Shown here: positions 1 to 5,984 of the stretch, in pieces
How positions within the stretch are numbered: position 1 is the first letter of the stretch
Layout of the letters: each line of letters starts with the position of its first letter
NCBI GenBank assembly: GCA_031259205.1
Contig: JAIRLS010000035.1
Coordinates: forward strand, 1-5,984
Source: Bacteroidales bacterium
GTDB lineage: Bacteria; Bacteroidota; Bacteroidia; Bacteroidales; UBA4181
Direction: 5' to 3'
Length of the DNA stretch: 5,984 nucleotides
The notes under the pieces: generated by a model
Told to the model about the DNA's origin: nothing
The model's input: the letters and a program-made list of their open reading frames with translations, nothing else
Databases searched by the model: none
Made by a program: the position numbers and the translations under genes

Positions 1-1190
1 TGGCGGATTGTGACACTTTCTCCGGCTTTGACGTAGACCTGGCTGAGGTTGCTGTATACGGTGAGGTAATCGCCGTGACGGATGATCACGTTGTTGTTGT
101 ATCCGGGCATTGCGAAGACCCGCGTCACAACGCCGCCGAAGATGGTGAGTGCTTCGGCTCCGGCGGTGGTCTGTATGTCGATTCCGTTGTTGTTGGTCTT
201 GATGTTGGACAGTTCCTGGTGGCGGTGTTGTCCAAAGCCGGATACTATCGCATATTGTCCGGTCAAAGGGAAGGGTAGCTTTCCTTTGTTTTCTGCAAAA
301 TCATTGGAGAGGCGCGCTTCGGATTCCGTCATGACGTAATTGGTTGCGGGCCGGTCGGGTGCGGACGGCAGAGCGGCGTCCCCGGAAGCGGAAGCGGAAG
401 CGGGTGTAGTTGCATTTTTCTTGGAATCCAGAATATCTTCGGTGATCAGTCGTTCAATTTGTTGATTCAACGCATCGGCTTGTTTTTTCTTTTCGTTTAG
501 TTGGCGTTGCAGGTCTTTTTGTTGCCGGTTCAGTTCCCTGACTTCTTTTTGTTGAATCTTCTCTTCGTTTTCCAGTGTTTTATTTTCCTGTTCGCGTTGC
601 GTCAGGAGGCCCTGTTTATCATTGCGTGAATGTTCCAGTTCGGATTTACGGCGGAGGATCTCGTTTTGTTTGATTCCAATCCTATTGGCCTCATCTTTCT
701 GCCAGTTGGCATATTCTTGCAGATAGCGCATTCGCCGGTAGGACTGGGCGAGGTTTTCGGCGGAGAGGATCAGCAGCATTTTGTATTGTGCAGTCCGGTG
801 TTCCTGTTGGCGGTTTTGCATGGATTTGGCATAGTTGACTTTTGTGCGGGCGAGATCTTTTTCGAGCAGGTCGATCTCCTGACTCATCGTTTTGATCCGG
901 TTGTCGATTGCGGTTATCTCCTGTTCGAGAATGGCCACGATTCTTTTACGGGCAAGGAGTTGTTGCGACAAGAGATTGAGGCGGTTGAGCGAATTTTTAG
1001 CGCTGTTGTTCGTTTCATTCAGCAGCCTTGCGGTGCGTTCTATCTCATCGAAAGTCTCCTTTCGCCGGCGTTCGAGTTCCTGTACGGAATAGAGACCGTC
1101 GACGGGGATCTGTTTCGTGCCGTCGGTCTGGGCGAAAGAAGGTGCCGTTATGCAGTATACGGATAGTATGAGAATAAAGATTCGTATCAT
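1..1190 (-). CDS. EnvC-like murein hydrolase activator (degenerate M23/LytM), 3' end cut by window edge
   Basis: This frame is open from an ATG at 1190-1188 to the left edge, giving 396 visible residues. Residues 1-20 are a signal peptide ending SFAQ. A long charged, Gln/Glu/Lys-rich coiled coil covers about 33-255. A low-complexity Ala/Ser/Pro linker follows (about 258-290), then a LytM/M23 domain starting near LPFP (305-308). The domain keeps GFG (318-320), GID (336-338) and VIIRHGDYLTVYSN, but the first zinc-ligand His of HxGxD is Asn334 and the later catalytic His of the YxH motif is Asn381. The final HxH motif lies outside the window. Such degeneration is known in EnvC, which does not cut peptidoglycan itself but activates division amidases in the periplasm, so that role is inferred here. 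The start overlaps the upstream lipoprotein stop as ATGA, implying translational coupling. Family assignment is firm; the amidase partner is unknown. Confidence 0.9.
   Translation of the reverse strand, partial: MIRIFILILSVYCITAPSFAQTDGTKQIPVDGLYSVQELERRRKETFDEIERTARLLNETNNSAKNSLNRLNLLSQQLLARKRIVAILEQEITAIDNRIKTMSQEIDLLEKDLARTKVNYAKSMQNRQQEHRTAQYKMLLILSAENLAQSYRRMRYLQEYANWQKDEANRIGIKQNEILRRKSELEHSRNDKQGLLTQREQENKTLENEEKIQQKEVRELNRQQKDLQRQLNEKKKQADALNQQIERLITEDILDSKKNATTPASASASGDAALPSAPDRPATNYVMTESEARLSNDFAENKGKLPFPLTGQYAIVSGFGQHRHQELSNIKTNNNGIDIQTTAGAEALTIFGGVVTRVFAMPGYNNNVIIRHGDYLTVYSNLSQVYVKAGESVTIR
384..401 (-). repeat. Hexanucleotide microsatellite (3 x GGAAGC) in the EnvC-like linker
   Basis: Three perfect tandem copies of GGAAGC on the + strand read as GCTTCC on the coding strand and encode Ala-Ser three times (residues 264-269). 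They lie in the flexible linker between the coiled coil and the LytM domain. Copy-number changes would stay in frame and only alter linker length. Confidence 0.8.
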
Positions 1191-2053
1191 TGTTTGTTAA
1201 GCCATTTAAAGATTTGTGAGAACGATTCCCGCTTGTATCCCGCCGGGACACTGAACTCCGTATTGAGCGGCCGGTTGACGACTGCATCGGAGAAGGCGAG
1301 CGCGAGGGATGTTTGCTTACCGGGAGCGACGGCGACGGCAGCTTTCATTTTATAGGGAAACCGTTGTTTGCCGACGGATTGATAATCGCTGTAATCCCAT
1401 GTCACCCGGTATTTTCCGGTTTTATCGCGGACGGAGGTAGAGCGCAATTGCTCTTCGCCGTCGGTGGTGAAGGTATAAACCCTGCCGTCTTCGTCTTTTA
1501 TATTCAGATGAGCGGCGTGTAGATCTTTAGTTATGCGGAAACGACGCATTTGTTTGGGCGAGATCTCCTGTTCACCCGGAATGAAGAGTGCGCCGGTTAG
1601 TAAGGATTGCAGGTTGTGGAAGTTAAAATCAATCGTAGCGTCCGCTTTCAGCGCTTCAATGCTTTCGGCCATGTAACGTTTGTTCATGCGGTCGAGCATT
1701 TTGACGCTGTCGTGCGTCAGTTCTATGCGGAACAATTCAATACCGAAGAAGGGCTGTATGGATAATTGCATACGTTCGCCGCAGACCATTTTTAGCTGCG
1801 CCGTAGCGCTCATTTCCTTTTGCTCGCTATTGAGATCTACTTTTATTCGTGCGGAAAGCGTGTTGAACCGGAATGAATGATCAAGTACAGAGGCGAAAAC
1901 CGCTTCATCCGATTTCAAGGATAGAGAGGCGGAAGAGGCGGAGCTTATCCCCGCAGGCGATTTACAGCCGTTCCATAAACATAGAACGATTACACTGCAT
2001 AGCGTTTTATAGAGCAATATCTTACTGCTGCGTTTCACCGGTATCTTTTTCAT
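1187..2053 (-). CDS. DUF4292 family lipoprotein (LolA/LolB-like)
   Basis: The product has 288 residues. The N-terminus is a lipoprotein-type signal: a basic stretch (residues 2-16), a hydrophobic core (about 17-27) and WNGC with the candidate acylated Cys30. The lipobox is imperfect because Trp sits at -3 where Leu is usual. The mature part matches the DUF4292 pattern: FNTLSARIKVDL (63-74), then QPFFGIELFRIELTHDS (100-116) and a MLDRMNKRYM segment (119-128). These are predicted beta strands of an open barrel of the LolA/LolB type, known for holding lipids or lipoproteins. A job in lipoprotein or outer-membrane handling is inferred, not shown. The ATG at 2053 lies 32 nt inside the preceding TPR gene. 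A GTG at 2038, also inside that gene, is an alternative start that would shorten the basic region. The stop TGA overlaps the ATG of the EnvC-like gene. Confidence 0.87.
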   Translation of the reverse strand: MKKIPVKRSSKILLYKTLCSVIVLCLWNGCKSPAGISSASSASLSLKSDEAVFASVLDHSFRFNTLSARIKVDLNSEQKEMSATAQLKMVCGERMQLSIQPFFGIELFRIELTHDSVKMLDRMNKRYMAESIEALKADATIDFNFHNLQSLLTGALFIPGEQEISPKQMRRFRITKDLHAAHLNIKDEDGRVYTFTTDGEEQLRSTSVRDKTGKYRVTWDYSDYQSVGKQRFPYKMKAAVAVAPGKQTSLALAFSDAVVNRPLNTEFSVPAGYKRESFSQIFKWLNKQ

Positions 2054-3824
2054 CTATACTGTTAAAAAGTTCTTCTGCCGTTTCTTCAAAATAAGTTTCC
2101 TCCGAAATCTTCCGGTCTAACGTAGCGTTGATTTTCCCCTGTTCTTTCGCCTTTCGCCACTGCTCCAACGCCTTCTCCTTTTCGCCGGACAGATAGAGAA
2201 TGTCGCCATAGTGGTCGACTAACTCCGCACTGTTGGTCTTATCTTTCGACAGGGCCTGCTCGATGTACATTTTGGCCAAGAGATAGTTTCCCTGTACAAA
2301 AAAGATCCATGCGTACGTATCAATATAAATGGCGTTGTCAGGCTCCATTTTGATACATAGCGCACTCATCCGCTCGGCTTTTGAAAGATCTTTCTTCAAA
2401 AGCGACAGATAGTATGCGTAGTTGTTTAACACGACGATGTTCTTGTCGTTGTATTTCAGCGCTTCTTCGTAGGCATCGAAAGCCTTATCCGTTTCTTTGA
2501 GATGAAAATAAGTATCCCCGATCTGTCCGTAAAAGTCGGAGATCAGACTTTGATTATCTTTCGGGACAAACCGGAGGCCGGCCTCGTACATATCTATGGC
2601 CAACTGATATTCCTTCTTTTGATAGTAGGCGACGCCGGGATAAAACCTGAACTCCATGGCGTCGGGGAAAATCTCCTGACATTTGTTGCAAATGCGTAGC
2701 ACCTCGTCCAGGTCCTGTGTCTGGAGCGATAGACGCAGGAGTTGTTGCCATGCGTCAATATTTTCCGGCTCGCTCTCCGTCACTAAGCGGTACTGGAAGC
2801 GCGCTTCGTCGAATTTATTTTGCGTGGCGAGGAAGTCACCGTAAGCCAGTTTTAATCTTGCTTCGTCGGGATGTTGCTCCAGCAGCGTCCCGAACAATGT
2901 GTTCGCCCCGTCGATATCCTGTTTGGAACGCTGTAATTGCATGATATAGCGTACCAGGATGTTCATTTTTGTATTAACGTCCAGCCTTGCGTTCATCAAA
3001 GCCTCCTGTATTTGTTGTTTGGCGGCGTCCTTTTGTCCGGTTTTTTCATAATAATTAGCCATGGAAACCGGATAATAGGGCGATTGCGGATCCATCTCCC
3101 ATGCCTGCTTGAAATATTTCAACGCCTGCACCGTATCGTCGCGTTGCAGGTATAAATCGCCAATCATTACCGGATAACGCGATTCCATGGGAAACTTACC
3201 GGCCAGTCTTATCAACTCGTTGAAAGCGCTGTCGGGCTGTTCGATCGTCATGTATAACTGAAACTTCTCCATGGAGATCGCTTCGTGCATCCCCATGCTG
3301 TTTTCCAACATATTATAGGCGTCGATCGCCTTTCCGATCTCTCCCATACGTGTATAAGCCTCTGCGAGGAAGTAGTTAAGCTCCGGCTTTCCGGGAAAAG
3401 CCCTGATCAACAACTCATATTCTTCAGCCGCTTCACCGAACATGCTCATGTTGAAAAGTAATGTGGCCAGCGTACTGCGGTATTCCTGATTGTGGGGAGA
3501 ACAGGCGACGGTTTTTCGCAGTAAGACGACGGCCTTTTCGGGTTGATTCATCTGTATATAATAAGATGAAATGTCGAACATGGCAACCGACGAGGTGGAG
3601 TCGATCTCAAGACAACGCCTGAACATCTCATAAGACGCATCATATTTTGCGGCATTCTTCAGTCGAACGCCTTCATAGTAGAAATAATCGAATTTACGTT
3701 GTTCCGAAATGCTGAGTTTTTGCCGGTTTGTATTATCATCAGCAACGGCATAAGGAGCCGCTGTACCTGCCGAATATAGCAGTATGCACAATGTTCCGGT
3801 CAGTTTTTTTATATATTTTACCAT
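2022..3824 (-). CDS. Secreted tetratricopeptide repeat (TPR) protein
   Basis: The product has 600 residues. A signal peptide runs from the basic start MVKYIKK through a hydrophobic segment (8-23) to a likely signal peptidase I site AVA|DD after residue 28. Almost all of the rest, about 45-560, is an array of 34-residue helix-turn-helix TPR units. Typical cores include AAKYDASYEMFRRCLEIDS near the start, TVQALKYFKQAWEMDPQSP in the middle and KEYQLAIDMYEAGLRFVP later. The tail (about 570-600) is acidic. TPR solenoids bind other proteins, so a periplasmic or outer-membrane scaffold is likely; no enzymatic motif is visible and the partner is unknown. The ATG at 3824 follows the dut stop after 4 nt. 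The length and the position between dut and DUF4292 fit the conserved Bacteroidales cluster. I know of no characterised function. Confidence 0.9.
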   Translation of the reverse strand: MVKYIKKLTGTLCILLYSAGTAAPYAVADDNTNRQKLSISEQRKFDYFYYEGVRLKNAAKYDASYEMFRRCLEIDSTSSVAMFDISSYYIQMNQPEKAVVLLRKTVACSPHNQEYRSTLATLLFNMSMFGEAAEEYELLIRAFPGKPELNYFLAEAYTRMGEIGKAIDAYNMLENSMGMHEAISMEKFQLYMTIEQPDSAFNELIRLAGKFPMESRYPVMIGDLYLQRDDTVQALKYFKQAWEMDPQSPYYPVSMANYYEKTGQKDAAKQQIQEALMNARLDVNTKMNILVRYIMQLQRSKQDIDGANTLFGTLLEQHPDEARLKLAYGDFLATQNKFDEARFQYRLVTESEPENIDAWQQLLRLSLQTQDLDEVLRICNKCQEIFPDAMEFRFYPGVAYYQKKEYQLAIDMYEAGLRFVPKDNQSLISDFYGQIGDTYFHLKETDKAFDAYEEALKYNDKNIVVLNNYAYYLSLLKKDLSKAERMSALCIKMEPDNAIYIDTYAWIFFVQGNYLLAKMYIEQALSKDKTNSAELVDHYGDILYLSGEKEKALEQWRKAKEQGKINATLDRKISEETYFEETAEELFNSIDEKDTGETQQ

Positions 3825-3828
3825 GTTC

Positions 3829-4263
3829 TCACTTATTGCCGGTATGTCCGAATCCGCCTGCTCCGCGTTCGGTATCTTCTAATGTTTCTTCCGGCAGCCA
3901 TTCAACCTTTGTGTACGATGCAATCACCATTTGGCAAATCCGTTCGCCGTCGTTTATCACAAACGGTTCGGATGACAGGTTCACCAGAATAATTCCAATC
4001 TCACCCCGGTAATCGGCGTCGATAGTGCCGGGCGTATTGAGCAACGTGATTCCGTGTTTGACGGCAAGCCCGCTACGCGGCCTCATCTGCGCTTCATATC
4101 CTTCCGGCAATGCAATGTAAAGCCCCGTAGGGATCAGTTTGCGTTCCATCGGCTTCAGTTCAACCGGCTCGGAAAGGTTTGCCCGTATATCCATACCTGC
4201 CGATAATGCGGTTGCATATTGTGGAAAAGGGTGATGCGATTTATTTACTATTTTTACTTTCAT
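3829..4263 (-). CDS. dut: dUTP diphosphatase (dUTPase)
   Basis: The product hydrolyses dUTP to dUMP and pyrophosphate in the cytoplasm, keeping uracil out of DNA and supplying dUMP for thymidylate synthesis. The 144 residues are the usual length for a homotrimeric bacterial dUTPase. All five motifs are present in order: AGMDIRA (22-28), RPRSGLAVK (61-69), GTIDADYRGE (79-88) with the catalytic Asp82 and uracil-stacking Tyr85, GERICQMVI (106-114), and the mobile C-terminal Gly-rich arm RGAGGFGHTG (133-142) that closes over the substrate phosphates. Nothing is missing, so the enzyme should be active. It is the first gene of a four-gene operon; its TGA stop is 4 nt from the TPR start. A Bacteroidetes-type promoter sits about 40 bp upstream of its ATG. 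Confidence 0.97.
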   Translation of the reverse strand: MKVKIVNKSHHPFPQYATALSAGMDIRANLSEPVELKPMERKLIPTGLYIALPEGYEAQMRPRSGLAVKHGITLLNTPGTIDADYRGEIGIILVNLSSEPFVINDGERICQMVIASYTKVEWLPEETLEDTERGAGGFGHTGNK

Positions 4264-4300
4264 ATTTCATTGTTATAAGCGAATGATTTTCTATTGACTG

Positions 4301-4334
4301 CAAAGATAGCATAAAACCCTCACTTATACACAAA
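4301..4334 (-). promoter_or_regulatory. Bacteroidetes-type promoter of the dut operon
   Basis: On the minus strand there is TTTG (4334-4331), a 22-nt spacer, and TATCTTTG (4308-4301). The latter is an exact match to the -7 consensus TAnnTTTG used by the Bacteroidetes primary sigma factor, with a -33 TTTG at close to the usual spacing. Transcription should start near 4295, leaving a leader of about 30 nt before the dut ATG at 4263. No operator or riboswitch is evident. It is the only good promoter I see for the whole dut-to-EnvC operon. Confidence 0.72.
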
Positions 4335-4404
4335 CGAATAAAAATTATCGGAGCTTCGAGCGAGTGCTGTGCTATCAAAAAAAACATCCAAACCTGATTA
4401 TTCG

Positions 4405-4412
4405 TATATTTG
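4405..4412 (+). promoter_or_regulatory. -7 promoter box for the IS110 transposase
   Basis: TATATTTG fits the TAnnTTTG Bacteroidetes -7 consensus and lies 25 nt upstream of the transposase ATG. No TTTG is found at the expected -33 position, so the promoter is probably weak. It also forms the left arm of a short inverted repeat whose right arm overlaps the start codon. Confidence 0.5.
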
Positions 4413-4439
4413 AAGGATATTTAAAAAATAATCAAATAT
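4406..4439. repeat. 8-bp inverted repeat spanning the transposase start
   Basis: ATATTTGA (4406-4413) is the exact reverse complement of TCAAATAT (4432-4439), with an 18-nt A/T-rich loop. It covers both the -7 box and the first two bases of the ATG. In DNA it could be a binding site; in RNA the hairpin would be weak because it is A/T-only apart from one pair. Chance in an AT-rich stretch is a real alternative. Confidence 0.4.
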
Positions 4440-4851
4440 GAAGAAATCAGGTTTAGATGTGCACAAAGATACGATATTTTGTGCAGTTTACGACGGAAAA
4501 AGTTATTCTGTTGTAAAAGAATTTTCGACAACGAGGGTTTCGATACGCGAATTGGGCTCGTATTTACAGTCGGAAAGAGTGAAAAAAGTGGCGATGGAAA
4601 GCACCTCCACCTATTGGGTTCCGGTATGGGACATCCTATGGGAACTGGGCTTTGACTTGAAGTTAGTCAATCCGTTGCATATAAAACAAATGCCGGGCAG
4701 GAAGAGCGATGCCAAAGATGCTCAATGGATAGCGGAACTGCTGCACAAGAACATGCTTCGCGGCAGCTTGGTGCCAGGCCCATTGATACAGGAGTTGCGC
4801 GCTTACACCCGTGAGTCAAGTGACAGGGTTACTTTTCCGACTTCATGCTAA
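4438..4851 (+). pseudogene. Truncated IS110-family transposase (N-terminal DEDD domain)
   Basis: About 125 of the usual 300-350 or more residues of an IS110-family recombinase remain. The RuvC-like DEDD domain starts GLDVHKDTI. All four acidic residues are visible: Asp7, Glu54 in AMESTS, and Asp91 and Asp94 in GRKSDAKDAQ, with the usual 3-residue spacing of the last two. After YTR (123-125) the similarity ends and 12 unrelated residues lead to a TAA at 4849. The coiled coil and C-terminal Tnp domain with the catalytic serine are missing, so it cannot recombine DNA alone. Known IS110 enzymes form tetramers guided by a bridge RNA. The ATG at 4438 follows a weak promoter box and has no clear Shine-Dalgarno. 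It is divergent from dut. The break coincides with the start of foreign repeat DNA, so an insertion or deletion caused it rather than a point mutation. Confidence 0.88.
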
Positions 4852-4858
4852 TGCCAAG

Positions 4859-4938
4859 CCCCGCAGGGACGGCACTTTATTAACCGTAGGCTTTAGCCTA
4901 CGGACATACGGTGCGGTGTCGGCCTTCCCCGTAGGGGG
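4859..4938. repeat. Nested palindromic GC-rich repeat (REP-like element)
   Basis: The centre is a perfect hairpin: CCGTAGGC (4884-4891), TTTA loop, GCCTACGG (4896-4903). Around it lie partly complementary arms GGACGGCAC (4867-4875) and GTGTCGGCC (4916-4924), 7 of 9 pairing plus one G-T wobble. At the outside are two near-palindromes, CCCCGCAGGG (4859-4868) and CCCCGTAGGGG (4927-4937). Elements with the motif CCCCGTAGGGG around a TAGGCTTTAGCCTA core are, as I recall, dispersed in many Bacteroidetes genomes. The mismatched outer arms suggest an old copy. It fills the gap between the broken transposase and the convergent surface-protein gene. Confidence 0.72.
4884..4903. terminator. Possible terminator hairpin between convergent genes
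   Basis: The 8-bp GC-rich perfect stem with a 4-nt loop lies 43 nt past the stop of the minus-strand surface-protein gene and 33 nt past the stop of the plus-strand transposase remnant. The trailing bases are not a clean T-run on either strand (TTAATAAAG on minus, ACATACGG on plus), so it is at best a weak intrinsic terminator. It is primarily the core of the palindromic repeat. Confidence 0.3.
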
Positions 4939-4945
4939 ATCGCTA

Positions 4946-5984
4946 TTACTTCTTCTTCTTCTGAATGCGGTACTCCACGTTGACCGGAATGTTGCCGGTG
5001 GAGTCTGCCGAGCTCCTGACGGTTTCGTTCACGTAGTCGATGTAGAGCTTGCTGGGGTAGGGGTAAACCCGCACGCCCTTCAGCCACGATCCGCCGGCAC
5101 GCCTAATCACAACCTGGTAGGCCTTGCGCTCATCTAAATTTTCGAAGCGAAGCGTCGTATTGTCCAGTCCATGCTTCTGCTCAACAATCTGCCCCGTTTT
5201 CGTGTCAACAGCGGCGTAGTCATAGCCCGAGCTTGTGTTGGCTATCGTGATGGTGGTGTAGTTGGGGCGGGCTATATTCGCTACGCTTAAATCCGGGTGG
5301 CTTGGCGTTCTAACCTTCACGGCAGCCTCTGCCGCCTCCGCGTAGGTAACCTCGCCGTAGCCCAGCGGGCGGACAACGAGGTAGTAAACCGTGTCTAACG
5401 TCAGGTTGTTGAAGCGAACCCTGCCCTTGCTGTCGCTCGTCGTCCAGTTTGTCCACTCATGAGCAAGCGCCACGCCGCCGCCGGCGCTGTCGAGCAGGGC
5501 GTACTCCACGTCGCTGCGGGCGTTTTTGATGGTGGCGCGCGCCTTCATGCCCACGGCTTCGAGGTCGATATTCCAGACGGTTTCCGTATCGCCCGCGCTG
5601 ACGGGGAGTATCCGCATATCTGCGTAGTAGCCCTCGTCGAGCACGTACTCGGGGCGCTCGTTTACGTTCAGCGCAGGGCTGATGGCGGCGGCAGGGATGC
5701 CGACAATGCGGTACACCTTGCCGGGCGTGAGGTTTTTGAAGGTGATAACGCCGGTGGCGGCAAAGGTTTGGATGTACCAGCCCTTGTCGTTGGCGGTAAT
5801 CAGCGCTTCGGAGGAGTCTGCGCCTGCGCCGTCGGCATCGTAGTACGCCGCTACGCTGCCGGCGAGGGGCGTGGCCGTCGAGCCGCGCACTTCGGCAAGG
5901 CCGTAGGCGTAGCCCGGCTTGGTGGCGGCGGTGAGCTGGGCTTCGCTCGTGAACGAGACTTCCTGCTCGGACGATACGGGGCTG
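4946..5984 (-). CDS. Modular, probably surface-exposed beta-rich protein, 5' end outside the window
   Basis: The frame is open from the right edge to a TAA at 4948-4946, giving 345 visible residues (numbered here from the edge). The first possible start inside, a GTG at 5890, is an ordinary Val codon in continuous sequence, so the true start lies further upstream. I do not recognise the family. Three diverged modules share a signature of a beta strand, then F-x-N-L, then a Tyr and a hydrophobic strand: ITFKNLTPGKVYRIVGIP (80-97), VRFNNLTLDTVYYLVVRP (189-206) and LRFENLDERKAYQVVIRR (278-295), spaced 109 and 89 residues. Each is preceded by a YALxD/YAAVD-like strand (161-165, 256-260). This resembles Ig or fibronectin-III-like stacks of adhesins. 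No membrane segment, sorting motif or clear type IX secretion C-terminal domain is visible; the chain ends YRIQ plus four Lys. The gene is GC-richer than the dut operon, suggesting different ancestry or selection. Function unknown. Confidence 0.75.
   Translation of the reverse strand, partial: SPVSSEQEVSFTSEAQLTAATKPGYAYGLAEVRGSTATPLAGSVAAYYDADGAGADSSEALITANDKGWYIQTFAATGVITFKNLTPGKVYRIVGIPAAAISPALNVNERPEYVLDEGYYADMRILPVSAGDTETVWNIDLEAVGMKARATIKNARSDVEYALLDSAGGGVALAHEWTNWTTSDSKGRVRFNNLTLDTVYYLVVRPLGYGEVTYAEAAEAAVKVRTPSHPDLSVANIARPNYTTITIANTSSGYDYAAVDTKTGQIVEQKHGLDNTTLRFENLDERKAYQVVIRRAGGSWLKGVRVYPYPSKLYIDYVNETVRSSADSTGNIPVNVEYRIQKKKK
4949..4960 (-). repeat. Trinucleotide run (CTT)4 encoding a terminal Lys4 tail
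   Basis: Four tandem CTT on the + strand are four AAG lysine codons immediately before the stop of the modular surface-type protein. It is a possible slippage site, but changes in multiples of three only alter tail length. Confidence 0.6.

Larger units (their letters stand above)
4335..4815 (+). mobile_element. IS110-family insertion sequence remnant (left part only)
   Basis: This is the left portion of an IS110/IS1111-type element, recognised from its transposase start. The right boundary is where homology to the transposase stops, near 4812-4815. The left boundary cannot be fixed: IS110 elements usually lack long terminal inverted repeats, and I place it somewhere between the dut -33 box (4334) and the transposase ATG (4438). 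The noncoding left end is therefore at most about 100 nt. No right end, second copy or target duplication is seen. Immobile unless complemented. Confidence 0.7.

Noticed and set aside
630..1166. 178-residue plus-strand open frame
   Set aside because: It lies opposite the EnvC-like coiled coil, whose minus-strand frame has signal peptide, coiled coil and LytM domain. The plus-strand product has no recognisable domain.
1045..1287. 80-residue minus-strand frame at the lipoprotein/EnvC junction
   Set aside because: It is out of frame with both clear genes it overlaps and is rich in Arg, Ser and Thr as expected of a shadow frame.
3728..4012. 94-residue plus-strand open frame opposite dut
   Set aside because: It is antisense to an intact dUTPase with all five motifs and to the TPR start, with no promoter or domain of its own.
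4859..4938. CRISPR array or attachment site
   Set aside because: The short motifs are palindromes at unequal spacing without repeated spacers, and no integrase or cas gene is present.
4811..5137. 108-residue plus-strand open frame crossing the palindromic repeat
   Set aside because: It runs through the repeat and antisense to the modular protein, has low-complexity Leu runs from the CTT tract, and no recognisable domain.
5888..5890. GTG as the start of the modular protein
   Set aside because: The frame continues open to the window edge with the same composition, and no signal peptide follows the GTG; it is an internal Val codon.

Overview
The window looks like chromosomal DNA of a member of the Bacteroidales (Bacteroidetes). 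Three things point there. The block dut / TPR protein / DUF4292 lipoprotein / EnvC-like protein is an arrangement I know from Bacteroides and Parabacteroides relatives. The two promoters I can read have the Bacteroidetes-type -7 box TAnnTTTG. Start codons lack strong Shine-Dalgarno sequences. No RNA gene or CRISPR array was seen.

Layout. Positions 1-4263, all on the minus strand, form one tightly packed operon transcribed right to left: dut (dUTPase), a 600-residue secreted TPR protein, a DUF4292 lipoprotein, and an EnvC-like coiled-coil protein with a degenerate LytM domain that runs off the left edge. Junctions are a 4-nt gap, a 32-nt overlap and a 4-nt ATGA overlap. A good promoter lies just upstream of dut at 4301-4334.

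Positions 4335-4945 are a mobile and repetitive island. It holds the first ~125 codons of an IS110-family transposase with its own -7 box. The gene breaks off near 4812 and is followed by a nested palindromic element (4859-4938) resembling the short GC-rich repeats scattered through Bacteroidetes genomes.

Positions 4946-5984, minus strand, are the 3' end of a GC-richer gene for a large, probably surface-exposed protein of repeated beta-rich modules that ends in four lysines. Its start lies beyond the right edge.

How it fits together: the operon joins nucleotide-pool sanitation (dUTPase) to three envelope proteins. The EnvC-like protein is expected to activate peptidoglycan amidases at division, the lipoprotein has a LolA/LolB-type look, and the TPR protein is probably a periplasmic or outer-membrane scaffold. 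The right third is accessory DNA separated from the conserved operon by a broken insertion sequence. I found no convincing new multi-gene system. The points most worth a second look are the palindromic repeat at the IS breakpoint, the truncated IS110 that keeps all four DEDD residues, and the modular surface protein.
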